64,000 bases of DNA from assembly GCA_000697355.1 (NCBI GenBank), contig JNEN01000719.1, positions 124,001 to 188,000 of the forward strand. The letters run 5' to 3'. The notes beneath the pieces are model-generated. The model did not search any database. It worked only from the letters and a program-made list of their open reading frames with translations, and was not told the DNA's origin. Position 1 is the first letter of the stretch. The number at the start of each line of letters is the position of its first letter. Source of the stretch: Syncephalastrum monosporum B8922 (Eukaryota; Mucoromycota; Mucoromycetes; Mucorales; Syncephalastraceae). The position numbers and the translations under genes are program-made. Below are positions 22,936 to 34,500 of the stretch, in pieces.

Positions 22936-24111
22936 AGCTGCAAACGACGTCGTTGCACTCGCTGCAATTGTGGTTGCTGCTTCGACGGCACAGGACGAGC
23001 ACGCTTGCCAGCTTTTTTTTTCTTGTCCGCTGGAGCTACCGACCGGCGGCAGCAGTCGTTGGACCGGCTCGGTAGGTGTGGAAACTATGACTTCCTCCGC
23101 CAGGTCAGACATCACTCTCCTCGGGTTCTATATATACAGATGTTAATATAAATATGTAGTCGGATGTGCTTAATATATCTGACCTTGTTCACCCGCTTCG
23201 ATCTGTTCCAGAGCTAGTGTTCGGTTAGACATCAAACGTGTAACTTTATTGCTGCAGGACACTCACGAACTTCTCGTTTTGCGCCTTGGTTGTTCCAATG
23301 TTTGGAGAGCATCAGTTTCGCTCCCCAGTTGCCCACGGAAGCACGGAGGGGGGAGAAAAGCGGCGGCAGCTTCTTCCAACTTCACTGGGCCTCGTACCGT
23401 ATGTTGACAGGTACTTTACCCCACAACTGGCCGGGGGAATTGAGTACCTGGAACAGATCTCGTTCTTGATGCCTGCTAGCATATCAGAGGTCCTGATATT
23501 GTCATAGGCAAACAAGAAATCCTCATCCGAGAATTAACCAGCGTGTTCTTCTAAAACGTGGTCAACGAGATCTCGGTAGACACTCCAGCTGAACTTGGCA
23601 TCTTCTGCGTCCGCTGGCATCTTTTGGATGCGGGAAGGTGCGCGGCGGGTGGAGGATGCTGCCGAAAACGCTCGGTTGCTCAAGGTTCGGCGGTACATCC
23701 ATCGTCGGCCGCGTGCCTTGAATCTTGAATGACACGATGTCTTTCTTGATGGTAGCCAGCTCGCTTAGGATTTTGCTGAACATCGACGAACAGAGTTGAT
23801 ACTCTGTCGTGGGTGCTAGGTCCATAACATCCCCTCCGAAGCGGATATCAAACGCGCTGAAGAGGTTCGTCAAGGCCGAACCAAAAGCAGCAGCGGAATT
23901 CATGACATCGCTGTCTTCCGAAGGAAATTTGATGGATGATATGAGACAACACAACTACAAAGCCTTCTATTACATACCTGCGAAACAGCGTGGTGTTCGC
24001 CCTCGAATAGCTGCGAAGCGAAAAGTCTCTTCTGTCGCAGCAGAAGTAATTTTTGCCGCTGCCGCTGCCGGTCCTGCTGTTGCTCTTGTTGTTGTTGGAA
24101 AAAACGCGTAG
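22936..24111 (-). pseudogene. Decayed multi-exon gene, unknown family
   Basis: The minus strand holds a run of protein-like blocks: AAFGSALTNLFSAFDIRFGG ... MFSKILSELATIKKDIVSFK (23.9-23.7 kb), FSWSVYRDLVDHVLEEHAG, an in-frame stop, then FSDEDFLFAYDNIRTSDML, and finally a Pro/Ser-rich block ending in a basic tail readable only after a frameshift in an A9 run (23012-23020). Introns with GTACTC/GTGAGT donors look plausible. The internal stop and frameshifts argue for a pseudogene; sequencing error in the homopolymer cannot be excluded. Confidence 0.4.
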
Positions 24112-24175
24112 TGTTCATTCTGTTTTAAAAAAAGATATTGGAAAAAGGGGAAGAAATGGAAATATATTGAGGTCA

Positions 24176-24883
24176 CAAATCTCTAAAAGCACCAATTTCG
24201 ACATCGTGACAACTGTCATACTTCCAGTAGACGTATGTTCGCTTTGGACTTGTCACCCTGTCGCAGACGATGGATGACACGTCAACAACTCTCATCTTTA
24301 TGGGCACGTCGTGAAGAATTGGCCAAACTCGATCTTGACGTTCGGTCACTTGATGTACCTTGACCAAAGCGAGCAGATGAGATTGTTCTGCGCCGGTATA
24401 TTTGAAGTAAACGAACACTTCACCGAAGAAAGCGCGTTCAGCTAACGCAAGTGCCCGCCCACTTTGGTGGTTTACATCCACTGAGAGTACAAACTTCACA
24501 AAAAAGCTTGATCGCCTTGATGCATATGCTCAGTTCTCTGTGGCAGAGCGAGCAGGGTGGGAAGAGCAGTCGTATACCAACCCGTTGGCATGCCACAAGT
24601 GACAAGCAAGCTCCAAGACCTCGTCATTGTTGACTTCGACGACTTGCTCATCGATGCTCAAAAGGTAGCTTTTCAGCTAGCGTAACACGTTTACGCGAAC
24701 GTGGTCGGTCATACCGGTAATGGTCGTCGACCGTATGGGTCCCCATAGTTCGCTACTGTCGTCGTCGTCATCCACCGTCAAAGTTTGCGCCGTAGCCTTC
24801 ACTGCTTGCCACTCTGGGACTTGTGCTGCTGGATCGTTTGTTTTTAGGCGCTCGATACTGTTCGAAGCTGCGAGGGTCAACAT
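24176..24883 (-). pseudogene. Relic resembling the C-terminal part of a transposon-encoded protein
   Basis: The block reading AERAFFGEVFVYFKYTGAEQ, HLLALVKVHQVTE, then VVDVSSIVCDRVTSPK and YVYWKYDSCHDVEIG recalls the C-terminal domain of large proteins carried by CACTA/KDZ-like elements in fungi. Upstream, one stop (TGA after SATEN) and one frame change separate it from MLTLAASNSIERLKTND... at 24883. The family assignment is from memory and weak. Confidence 0.35.
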
Positions 24884-24949
24884 GATGTTGCTGCTATTTG
24901 AGTTTCATCATCGACTTGTTCGGGCTAACGTTTTTAACATGAATTGATT

Positions 24950-25850
24950 CATCTCCAATGCTCTTGAGTTCGGCTGGATGGAGACCCTTTGCCCGACCGG
25001 CCGACCGACCGACCCTCCTCTTGCCAGCATAGGTGCTGCTGGCGGACGCTGCTAAAAATAATTGAACAAGCGGTGGATATTCAAAGTCAGGTAAGCTGCA
25101 TAATGACTTGAAGCGATGAATGGAAAATGAATGATAGTTCTTTTCTTCTGCTCCTTTAGCAGCACCACCAGTCCTTACCTTGGGTGGCAGCTCTGGCTCT
25201 AACGGCCGCGATGCTCAGGTCAAAGTATCTCATGTAACCCACCGCGGTATGATGGATACGATCTGATTCATCTGCAATTCTCTGAGCTTGGCTGCATGGA
25301 GACCCTTTCCCGAACAAACCTGCTCTCATCTCTGGAATCACACTGGCGCATACAACAGGCGACATGAAAGGCCTTGTTGCCTTGTACTGTAGACTGATGA
25401 TAGAATTGATTGATACATGGGTACCTTCCCTCCACAAGTCTACCTCTGTCGTCCTATGCTGTAATCCTTTGCTCTTCGTGCTGCAGCACATGTAGCCCAC
25501 CATATAAAACATGATGTGTTTATAAGTACAAGAATACAAAGCATAGTGGGATTCGAGAAAAATGTTTTATTAGGCAGGCACCATTTGGTTTCGGCGGGCA
25601 GCAGGGCATCACCCAAACACAGCTTCCTCCCTTGGCCCCAGCTAGCCTTCGACTCGGACAGGAGAGACCGGAAGAATAAGTGCAAGTTGTGATGACCCGT
25701 AGCCGCAGGCGAAGGGGCCCAGTCGCAACGACGCCATTTGGAGGGCTACGCATGACCGCAGCAAAGCGATCGCGAAGCCGGTTGTCTTATGGAATCATAT
25801 CATACACCGGCGGCTGATACGAATATTTTTTTTAAATGTTCCAGCATGAT
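24950..25850. other. Repeat-rich spacer with short relic frames
   Basis: A stretch near 24950-25000 resembles 25262-25312 (shared GGATGGAGACCCTTT-type core). Minus-strand frames 25156-25539 and 25440-25753 look like pieces of a decayed gene, but I cannot join them. GCCGACC units near 24998-25015. Confidence 0.4.
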
Positions 25851-27105
25851 ATAAAGCCGTAAAGCCTGATCTATGCACTTCTCTACTAAAGGATACGTGT
25901 CTATCATTAACTGACGTATATTATATGAGTATATGCTAACATCCCATACGATGGCTCGACTTTATTTGCTCTTTTTTCCCTTCACTTTGCGGGTGCCATC
26001 CAACGAGATATGGAGAGAAGGCAGATAAGATTCTCGATATCTGACACGTCTTCCGCGGAACACATATGACTCCAACTCCCTTTTCCATAAGAACTCTGTT
26101 CCTCATCACTGAACGCGGATCGTGTGATAGCAATGGAACCCAATGAAAGCTTTGAAACGCGAAAAATACCTGACGTCAACCGGTGTCAGGGCCCCTTTCT
26201 TCTTGCGTTCATTCTCTCATTGGTACACGCGGTTCCCGTAATCGCATAACAGCTCCATCGATGTGAGTCTGTGTTTTTGCCCACGTCTACTTTTCTTCTT
26301 TTCTTTACTCTGCTCAAAGTCTTCTCATGGCAAGTACATACAAAAGGGTGATGGTTATTAATATAGACTAATCAGCGCAACGTAGACCCCACAATTATCC
26401 CAAGTTCCTCTGCCTCTCGTTAACTGCCCAAACTGCACTATGACAAAGATAGGAGCGATTTTTGGAAATCTTGCTTTCGCACGTTGTTCTCAGTTCATCG
26501 AAGCTTCAGGTTCAAAGCACCAGCTTCACGTATTAATTTTTGGTATCAGTTCATCGAAGCTTCAGGCTCAAGTACCGCCTTCTAAAGCTCCCGCGGTCCC
26601 GCAGAGACCCAGAAGGTGCAATGCTGATGCCACGTTCAAGAAAGGCATAGACAAGATAAAAGAGCTTTTTGCCGCGAAACGTCTGCAAATAACAAAGCAA
26701 AAGGCTACATTATGTGAGTAACAACTCTGGCGTTTGTTTCATTCTTAATGTGAGATCAAATCCATTGTTAGTGTGTACGCCTACGGCCAGAACGCAAACA
26801 ATGACGAGATCATTGGGGCAAGCGCAGCCAGCAAGCGATTGCGAATCAACCTCCAACCAGAGGAAAAAACGGCAATTGAAGCCGTTGGAAACTGCAATTC
26901 CGAAGAACAGCTCACGGATGTATTGCACAGTCTGCGCCATTACCCCGAGACTGGCCAGCTCCCCTACATCCGTGGAGCTATCCATCAGATGTAAGACTTC
27001 CTTAAACTTGACACACTGACATCTGACTTCACCCTAATCAAGGCTCGCCTTGTGGGTATTTGACTTCCTGCGAGATCCGCATGGAGAAAATTGGTACGCG
27101 GTAAA
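25851..27105. repeat. Long imperfect inverted repeat, right arm
   Basis: Reverse-complement partner of 20903-22180; the spacer between arms is about 3.7 kb. Homology starts at the GCCGTAAAGCCTGATCTATG segment near 25855 and fades after HGENWYAVK in the gene, where the 3' ends of the two copies differ. Confidence 0.9.
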
Positions 27106-27290
27106 ATGCGGCCGTTTGAGGCTGCCACACCTCGATCGCTGGTCGTCGCAAGTGTCCAGCCAGTACAAGGCCATCGAGCGGACCTTTGTCTATCGGGGGA
27201 GTGACCTGCGTCCCTGGCGAGGGAACTCCACGCAATCTCTCAAGAGTTTCAGAGCAGTCCTCTTCCTTTTCTTTTCTTCTCTTTTTTGTT
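26440..27290 (+). pseudogene. Broken copy (R) of the inverted-repeat gene
   Basis: Same order of blocks as copy L: VPPSKAPAVPQRPRR, LQPEEKTAIEAVGNCNSEEQ, LRHYPETGQLPYIRGAIHQM, HGENWYAVK. The exon 1 donor GTACGT of copy L is GCACGT here, an extra A lies near 26515, and a 4-nt net loss near 26695-26710 puts exon 2 out of frame with exon 3. The 3' part diverges completely (LDRWSSQVSSQYKAIER...), so the copy may also be chimeric. Confidence 0.6.
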
Positions 27291-27299
27291 ATTTTTCTG

Positions 27300-28572
27300 C
27301 TTCCAGAATAAACCATGGCCGTTTGGTGGTTTGGTCACGATTAAGCTGTCAGAAAAAAAACGAAGAGATTATGGTGCATAACTAATCTCAATAAAAACCT
27401 ATCGAACATACTACAGAGATGCACTTTTAGAGATGCACGATTATGATATAAGCGAATCAAACTCATACGTAGCGTAAAGGAGCTGAAATTGGCGGCTTAA
27501 AACAATGGTGTGGCACCCAAAAAGCTTACAGAGATTTCGGCATGATTTTAAACGCTCCTTGAATCCTTCTCCTCAGACTCTGGAACCAATACATGCACCT
27601 GGGTATAGATAGGCCTCGAGAGCCATTGCTCCTTCACACCCATCAAACCATCTACATGGTCGACAGCAGACATCAGAAAATCTCCTTGCCTCTTTGCTGC
27701 TTTTCGCGCCGTTAGGTATTTGCTAGGCAATTAATACAGCTTCGTGAAAATCGCAATGATAATGCCATAGCGCTTAGACTAAAATTCCAGGGACAGTCCA
27801 GGAGTTCCCACAGAACTTCACCTGAGTCGACCAAGCAGTGTACATCACAGAACGTATAGTACACCCTTTGATGTCGTAAACACAGGCGTGGATCCCGCGA
27901 ACCAGCAGCAGAAAGTGCGACAATGCCCTAATTACAGGAGGGAAGGAGCGTTCTCTGGAGCCGCTTTCCAAGTACTCTTCACCTTACTGTTCGATGCAAA
28001 ATCAAACGCCATAAAAACGGCGTCATGCAAAGATGGACTGTAAAAATCTAGAGCCAGAAAACATTATTGATCACTCTACCTCTCTGTAAATATACAAAAA
28101 CTACATAGTCATCTATACCTCATCATAACTGACTATACATTTAAAATCGAGTGGGTCTCGCAAACGGTAGCTATAACGCTGCATATCTATTCTCAAGACG
28201 AACGCCATATGCACATTGATCTGCCAGAAATCCCTGCACACGATCTCCGTTTCTGGATACCGGGCCTCGTAGTCTCAAGTAAGAACTTATACGCCCTACT
28301 CCTACGATATACCTGATTTCTGAGTAAACAAAGTATATCCGTGTGAGTCTATTTGTCGGCGTACAAAGCACTGTCAACATAATTCTCCTTTTCATGCAGG
28401 GAGCTTAAATCCAATGCTCATGATAATGCAGGTAACAGTATAAATAGGTCTGCCGTTTATTTTTGCCACCCTACGAGCATCATCTATCATATCATATTCT
28501 CCAATAACGGAATTCCACAACACAATCCTACTTAACCCATCCTCTCCCGGCATTACAACTGACGAGACCAGT
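27300..28572. other. Gene-poor spacer of accessory island
   Basis: AT-rich. I see only short unsupported frames and no repeat matching the rest of the window. Confidence 0.5.
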
Positions 28573-28827
28573 ATGCGTTCCACCATTGCTTCCCTCCTAC
28601 TGCTGGCGATTGTGATGTCGTCTGCTTTCAGTGCTCCAACTACGCCTACATCTGGCCAAGCAGCAACCCTGGACGGCATTTTTCGAAAAGCGACGCCTCA
28701 AGAAGAAGCCATGAAAGCTCTTTCTGAAGTGGTGCGAGCTCTTACAGAGGGTGCTGTACCTACAACACCACACCACCCTAGTGTAAGGATGATTTGCAAA
28801 ACTGAACATCAGAACGATGAGAAATAA
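28573..28827 (+). CDS. Small predicted secreted protein
   Basis: 84 codons starting MRSTIASLLLLAIVMSSAFSA, a classic signal peptide (Arg, hydrophobic core, small residues at the cleavage site), followed by a Thr/Pro-rich stretch and a helix-prone piece TPQEEAMKALSEVVRAL. A GTAAGG after HHPS may be a splice donor, so the C-terminus could differ. No family recognised and no cysteines to form a knotted fold (one Cys only). It lies at the edge of the repeat island. Confidence 0.45.
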   Translation: MRSTIASLLLLAIVMSSAFSAPTTPTSGQAATLDGIFRKATPQEEAMKALSEVVRALTEGAVPTTPHHPSVRMICKTEHQNDEK

Positions 28828-29590
28828 CGGTATATTTAAAGATCGAGGAACAGAAAGCAGGCTGTAAAATATATCCTGACTTTCACCTCTGCCCTTTTAC
28901 AGATAAGCAGGGATATTAATCCGATCAAAATTACACATATGCAGCATGCTTTCTCAATTTGCTACTTATTTGTACAGTATGTTAGTGACCATTGCCTTGT
29001 GGACCTTTACTATATAGTATAATTTACTGGAAATGCTATCGATGGCGGTATAAATAGCGACATAGGCATGCTTACATCTAATTCGTATATATCACCATCC
29101 GTTTGCTCCATACATCCTCTCGTATGCATCATGAGACACGACGGCAGGGGGCGCCTCTGCTTATTGAGACTACTTTCTGCGCTTTGATACATGCGCGATA
29201 TTATGTCAAATGGGAATTGATACAGCCATCCATTCTTTGGATCTGCAGCGACCCTTTCCAAAAAATAGTACTGTTGACGTTTTATTTTCCCGCGTGTCCA
29301 TCTTTCTATCAGCTCTATTTGATTAGCGCAGTTCTACGAGCCAGCATTTCTCTGTTCGCTTGCAACTCAGTATCAGCATACTGTAGGTATGGTACGCTTT
29401 AATAATATAACTCGAGTCAAGTACATTTATCCTATCTATGATGACAACTATGAAAATCGAGATCAAAGCATGGTCTGCTCTTTGTTTCGAGCGGGCACAT
29501 GTAGAAACTCCAATTGTTCTCCGCAGCTGCCTTAAAGAGGCAAATCGCGACACTGTTTCTCCCATTTGCACTCACTTTCTATATCCGAGC
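28828..29590. other. Spacer before twinfilin
   Basis: Right border of the accessory island; no supported gene. It should hold the twinfilin promoter. Confidence 0.5.
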
Positions 29591-31163
29591 ATGTCTCATC
29601 AAAGCGGCATCAAAGGTAGTTATTCACTCATGCCATGCATCGGCTCCTGACTTATTGTTTTTATACGCTCAGTCTCCGAGGAGCTCGCCAATACTTTCTC
29701 TGACGCTGTGAAAGACGGCAACACGCGCATCCTTCGAGTCTCCATTATCGATGGTACAGACAGATGGCCCTGAAGCAGACCCATGGCTTGACGTTCTCTC
29801 TATCGCTTCCTGTAGAATCCCTGTCCGTGAACGGCACGACTCCTGTCGAAGGGACGTTTGAGCAAGGTAACTGCAGAAAAAGAGGGCAAAACCCGTCGGA
29901 AGCTCATTGATGAGTGTGTTGCCTGAATGCTAGACTACGCCCACGTCCTGCGGTACCTCGATGACAAGGTGCCTGCGTATGTGCTTGTGCGCCTGGACAC
30001 CAAGAACAGCGAAGGCGAGTACAACTGGCTGTTCCTTGCCCACGTCCCCGACAACGCCAAGGTCCGTGACAAGATGCTGTACGCCTCCACACGTGCCACC
30101 TTGACAAAGGAGCTCGGCGACAACCGCTTCTCGGACAACATGTATGGCACAGACAAGGTATGAACAAGGCCAAAGACAGATCGTTTTTTTGTGCTGATGT
30201 TGGACGCAGAATGAGTTTTCTTGGGAAGGGTATAAAAAGCACGTCGCGCACAAGAATGCGGATGCGCCCCTGACACAGCGCGAGCGCGAGCTCGCAGAGA
30301 TCAAACAAGCCGAGGCAAGAGCAGCCACCGATTACCAAGGCACCACCTCCCGTCAAACCTTCTCCCCACACATCACCTATCCCATCGCAGACGAGGTCAA
30401 GGCGGCCCTTTCTGAACTCACAAAACCCAAAGACGAGCGTGCTCACAACTTTGTCACCTTGGTAAGGCCCAAGAAAAGAGAGAGTGTCGGTTTAGCATGC
30501 AGGACGCTCACTTTCCATTGCTTTTTTCGTTTTGTCTTCGTGATAGCACCTGGTCAACGAGAAGATCGTCTTGGACTCGGCTGCCAACGTATCCACCGAT
30601 CAGATCCATCGCACCATCGACCCCAAAGACCCCCGCTTTACCTTCTTCATCATGGAAAATGACGGTGCCGAGCATAAAGGTATGTTCTTATATATATATA
30701 TATATATAAAGGCAATGAGCCTGACCTCTGTGCAGTGTTTGTCTACAGTTGTCCGTCTTCTTCTAAAATCCGGGAACGCATGCTTTACTCTTGCTCCAAG
30801 AACTTTGCTGTCAAGGGCGCCGAAGGCGAGTGTGGTCTGACCGTGGATAAAAAGGTAAGGGAAAAAAAGTGGACAAAACAAAAGATGTCTTCATTGTATC
30901 TCACACACTTCTTTCTTTCTTTCCTTCTTTGTTCCTCGTATTTTTTTTTTTTTTGATAGCTTGAAACAAGTGATCCTTCGGAGCTTACGGAGAAGTATTT
31001 ACTCGAGGAGGTGCGTCCTGAACCTCGAACAGGAGGGGCTGGCATTGTGGCAGAGCGCGTCCAGATGCTGAGCCAGCCTGCCCAGGGCGGCTTCAAGCGT
31101 CCTGCAGCACCCAACAGACGACGACCCCAGCAAGTGCTGCCCACGCCGGCAGCCGAGCCGTAA
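29591..31163 (+). CDS. TWF1: Twinfilin (two ADF-H domains)
   Basis: Actin monomer-binding and barbed-end regulator. Eight exons: 29591-29615, 29673-29753, 29816-29866, 29934-30157, 30210-30461, 30547-30679, 30736-30854 and 30960-31163 (362 aa). ADF-H domain 1 covers residues about 5-140 ([11 protein letters not shown] ... [34 protein letters not shown]); a linker [18 protein letters not shown] follows; domain 2 covers about 175-315 ([14 protein letters not shown] [34 protein letters not shown]). The basic, Pro/Arg-rich tail fits the capping-protein binding end. Intron 6 contains a (TA)n run near 30690-30709. Confidence 0.96.
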
Positions 31164-31173
31164 TATAAACAAC

Positions 31174-31179
31174 AATAAA
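31174..31179 (+). promoter_or_regulatory. Candidate polyadenylation signal of twinfilin
   Basis: AATAAA eleven bases after the stop codon, in the short (122 bp) convergent spacer to the next gene. Confidence 0.5.
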
Positions 31180-31285
31180 GTGAAATGCTTGGGAGGAACA
31201 TCTACAGAGAACGAAGAAAGAAAAAAAAAAAGGCTTCTATTATGTGTATGTAGGTAGTAGGTACAACAAAAGAACTTGACTTGAA

Positions 31286-32345
31286 TCATGCATTGGGCTG
31301 GTAACTTTTTGTAAACTGCGTATGCGTAGGGGGTGCGGGGAACGAGTCAATGTTCAACGCAGGGGCATACTGTGTATGCATCATACCGTGGGGCAACTCG
31401 TACTGAAATGGCTCAGACAGCAGTCTGGGGTGCGTCGGCTGGCGCGGGTGGTGAGGGTCGATATACTCGCCTTCGTGCTGACCTGTCGGCGCCGACGGGT
31501 CGCCCGCCATGGGGCGCATGCCGTGCTGGAGACGCTGGCTGTCGACATCGGAGAGCTCGGTTTCGTCGGCTGGCAGCTCGTGTTTCTCTCCACCATTCTC
31601 AGCCGCATGGACGCTGGCAGCCTGGCTCGCCACTTGCTTGTCGCTTTTCGGCCAGACACACTGCGAGGTGGTGAGAAAGAGATAGGCCAAGAGGAGCGAC
31701 ACGACTGCGGCGATGGTGATCCAGACGCCGTTGCCGGCGCGCCCGGTCCAGGGTGAGCCGCGCAAGTTTTGGCTGGTAAAGATCACGAGATAGAGGAGGA
31801 TGCAGAGGGCTGCGATCATGACGAGGAGGTTGAGCAGCACGAGCGCGGAGAGGGTGTTGATCGTGACCAGGCCACAGCGGCGGCGACGGCGCGGCAGGCA
31901 GCAGTGGATGTAGCTGAGGAGCCAGAGGATCAGGCTCAAGCAGCCCCCGGCCATGTAGAGCGAGAACAGCGCTGTGAAGAGTTTGGACGGCACGCTCTGG
32001 GTAGTGAGGCCGCTGGGCACGTTGTCGTACCAATTATACGCCGCCTGCGGATGGCCGCACGATGTGATCTGCTGTAAATTGCCTTGGCAAAAGTTCCTAT
32101 AGAAAGGCAAGTGTGAGCGGCAAGTAGGAGTCGACCGTAGGAGGCGGGTCTGTGTCGCTATGCAATTAGCCAAGTTACCATAGACCGTAATTTTGGACTT
32201 GATTTGCTTGTGCGTTTGTGAAACTAGCAAAGCTTAAATCTCGGAGGAAGGGCCGGTTCGAGAGCTGCCCGATGAGACCAAATAACTCGAGAAGAAAGGC
32301 TGCCAGCAGGAAAAAGGAGAACAGGCAGACAAACAGGCGAAACAT
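31286..32345 (-). CDS. SUR7/PalI-like four-span membrane protein
   Basis: Two exons (32179-32345 and 31286-32096), 325 aa. Topology: an N-terminal signal-anchor (LFVCLFSFFLLAAFLLELF), an extracellular loop with paired cysteines (NFCQGNLQQITSC), then three membrane spans (KLFTALFSLYMAGGCLSLIL; TLSALVLLNLLVMIAALCIL; GVWITIAAVVSLLLAYLF) and a ~110-residue cytosolic tail rich in Pro/His. This is the layout of the fungal SUR7/Rim9/PalI claudin-like family, which acts in plasma-membrane domains or pH sensing. Another tetraspan family remains possible. Confidence 0.55.
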
Positions 32346-32897
32346 ACTGTTCACATGGACATGCGTGTGCGAGAAAAGAAGATGACCTGCCTTGTCCTTC
32401 AGCGGTCTTTCTTTCTCTCTTGCTCGCTTATCCTTGGCTCATGTTGTTGCATGGGGGGGCCCCCACTTGAAACCCATGTTGAATGACACGCTGTGTCTCT
32501 CATTCATTGGAAGAACACACCCCTCGTTATGTACAACTGGCCGGGGTTTAAAGAGAAAAAAACGAGAGAGGGTGGAGCCTGAAGGGGATGGAAAATAGGC
32601 CTCTTTGAAAACAAGAAGGATTGAAGCTTACTTTTCTGCCAGTCAGTGCTTATATCCCATTACGCGTGCGCGCCTAGACGCCTAAAAGGAGATGGGATGA
32701 TTGAGTTGCAGGAAAAAGGGGGGCTGCGTTATCCAGAAACAAGCGGAGACAACCTTGTTTCCTTGTCCTTTTGTTTCCTATCTTTCACTCCTTCTACACT
32801 GGTTCTTCTCTTTTTCTCTTCCTATCTTTCCCTACGTACCTGCTTACTATATACCCCTCTCCCGGCCCTCTACTTGCAAAAGTAAAAGCAAATTACC
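32346..32897. other. Divergent spacer
   Basis: 552 bp between the SUR7-like gene and the 32898 gene, with a long pyrimidine-rich stretch (about 32757-32870) just upstream of the 32898 start. No other feature is visible. Confidence 0.6.
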
Positions 32898-33521
32898 ATG
32901 CCCACCTTCCACCAGATATTATCGCGTATGAGTAGTCTACGCCGCAGAAAGTCCCACTACCAAGACCAGCACCAGCACCAGCAGGAATTGCCACACGAGG
33001 GAAGTTCGCCACGCGAGCTCAAACAAGAAAATCCATCACCGCCAGGAGTCGCCGACGAGGGCCTGTCATCCAGCATGACAGCACCAGCCGCATCACACAC
33101 ACCACGACCCACACCTGTCCCGGGCTTGTCCATGTCCGGCCACAGCACACCCACCACGGCGGTGGAGCCCTCCTCGGCCACGACGCCACCGGCCTCGCCT
33201 CTGAACCAAGAAAGAAGCATCGATGTAGACCATCTCGAATTTGCGGCGTCGCGGGACCTTGCGCTGTTGCTGGGCACCAGCTGGGACTCGCAAAAGAAAC
33301 CGCTCGCGGACCTTTCCCTCCTCCCCCAGGCGGCCTTGCCGCCCACGCCCCAAGAGAACAACAGCAGTAGCCATGACAAGGATCGCGCGTTCAGGACCCT
33401 GCCAAAGAAACATCGCTTGTCCCTCTACCGCGCCAAGTCGCTCACCGCCCTTCGACGGTCGAAATCCATACCCAACGTCACGCAACCGCCATCGCCGCCG
33501 CAGGAGGGAGGACACCCATGA
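32898..33521 (+). CDS. Disordered hypothetical protein
   Basis: Single exon, 207 aa, rich in Ser, Pro, His and Gln. One helical piece stands out (DHLEFAASRDLALLLGTSWD, about residues 110-130). The C-terminal third has basic Ser motifs typical of kinase sites (LSLYRAKSLTALRRSKSIPN). No membrane span or known domain. Codon usage resembles the neighbouring real genes, which supports it being coding. Confidence 0.6.
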   Translation: MPTFHQILSRMSSLRRRKSHYQDQHQHQQELPHEGSSPRELKQENPSPPGVADEGLSSSMTAPAASHTPRPTPVPGLSMSGHSTPTTAVEPSSATTPPASPLNQERSIDVDHLEFAASRDLALLLGTSWDSQKKPLADLSLLPQAALPPTPQENNSSSHDKDRAFRTLPKKHRLSLYRAKSLTALRRSKSIPNVTQPPSPPQEGGHP

Positions 33522-33796
33522 CTGCCACAGCCACACTAAGCGAGAGAGAGAGAGACAGAGAGAAAAAAAAATCGTACGATGGACGAGTTTTTGCCATGTA
33601 TGCATGTGCGACCCGCTATGTATGTGTCTGTGTCTGTGTCTGTATGTATGTACGAATGTGCAGTAGCGTGATGAAAGCCTAAACTAAAGACAAAAGCAAA
33701 AAAAGAGAGAGAGAAAAAAAAAGACTGTGAGAAGTCAATGCTGGTCATAATATGCGGTGTGTGTGTGTGTGTGTGTTTGTATGCGTTGCAGATGAT

Positions 33797-34500
33797 TTAA
33801 TGCGTGGGTATCGGTTCGTGGATCTAGTAAAGTGCGATATCAGCATCCCACGCTTGAGTTGGTATTATTCTTGTTTTCTTCAACATACAGCATCGGCAAT
33901 GTCAAGCCAGTGGGCGAGGGCGTCTATCCGTGCATCTTGTTCAGGCGCACTGTCCTTTTTCCAGAGCACAAAGCTTTTCACCTCGGTGTTGGTCTTTCGC
34001 AGCGTATGCTCGTCTTCGTCGAGCTGTCGCCACACGTGTCCTAGCGTAGAGAGTGTCAGGCCCCAAGACCCTTCTATTATGAGCGGACAAGGGAGTGCTT
34101 ACCCTGACGCGGGCTCACATCGTGGTGTCTGCCGTACAGCTGGCGGCCGTGCAACAGTGTCTGGTACGTTTTCTTGTCAGGATGGAGATGGTCGAGGTGG
34201 GTCGAGGGTTGGATTTGGAGGTACTGTTTAGCGTTGGTGGGTCCTTCTTGGACGCTGCCAAAAGGAAAGAGATGGGCGTTCGGAATGGCGTCGTCCTGCG
34301 TCATTACACCAAAGTGAAGAAAGAGAAAGCGCGTGTCCTGAGTATCTCGGCTGCAGATTAAAATGAAATTAGGGTGATTTTTTGGATTGACTGACTGAGA
34401 GAAGTGCCAAGTGGCTTGTGCATTTCCAGCGGAAGGCCCTGTCCTGTTGTTCGGGGCTTCTTTGCTGTCAAACACCTATTCTTACCTGTACAATGTCCAT
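33797..34500 (-). CDS. Unrecognised small protein, probably four exons
   Basis: A likely model starts at ATG 34500 (MDIVQ, exon 1 to 34486), then exon 2 about 34345 to 34089 (DTRFLFLHFGVMTQDD ... GRQLYGRHHDVSPRQ), exon 3 from 34040 (GHVWRQLDEDEHTLRK ...), and a short last exon ending at 33797; without the last intron the stop would be at 33880. About 140 aa. All junctions have GT-AG sites and keep frame. I do not recognise the family. An alternative start is the ATG at 34304. The exon 1 model places its ATG opposite the first exon of the uS15m gene. Confidence 0.5.
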
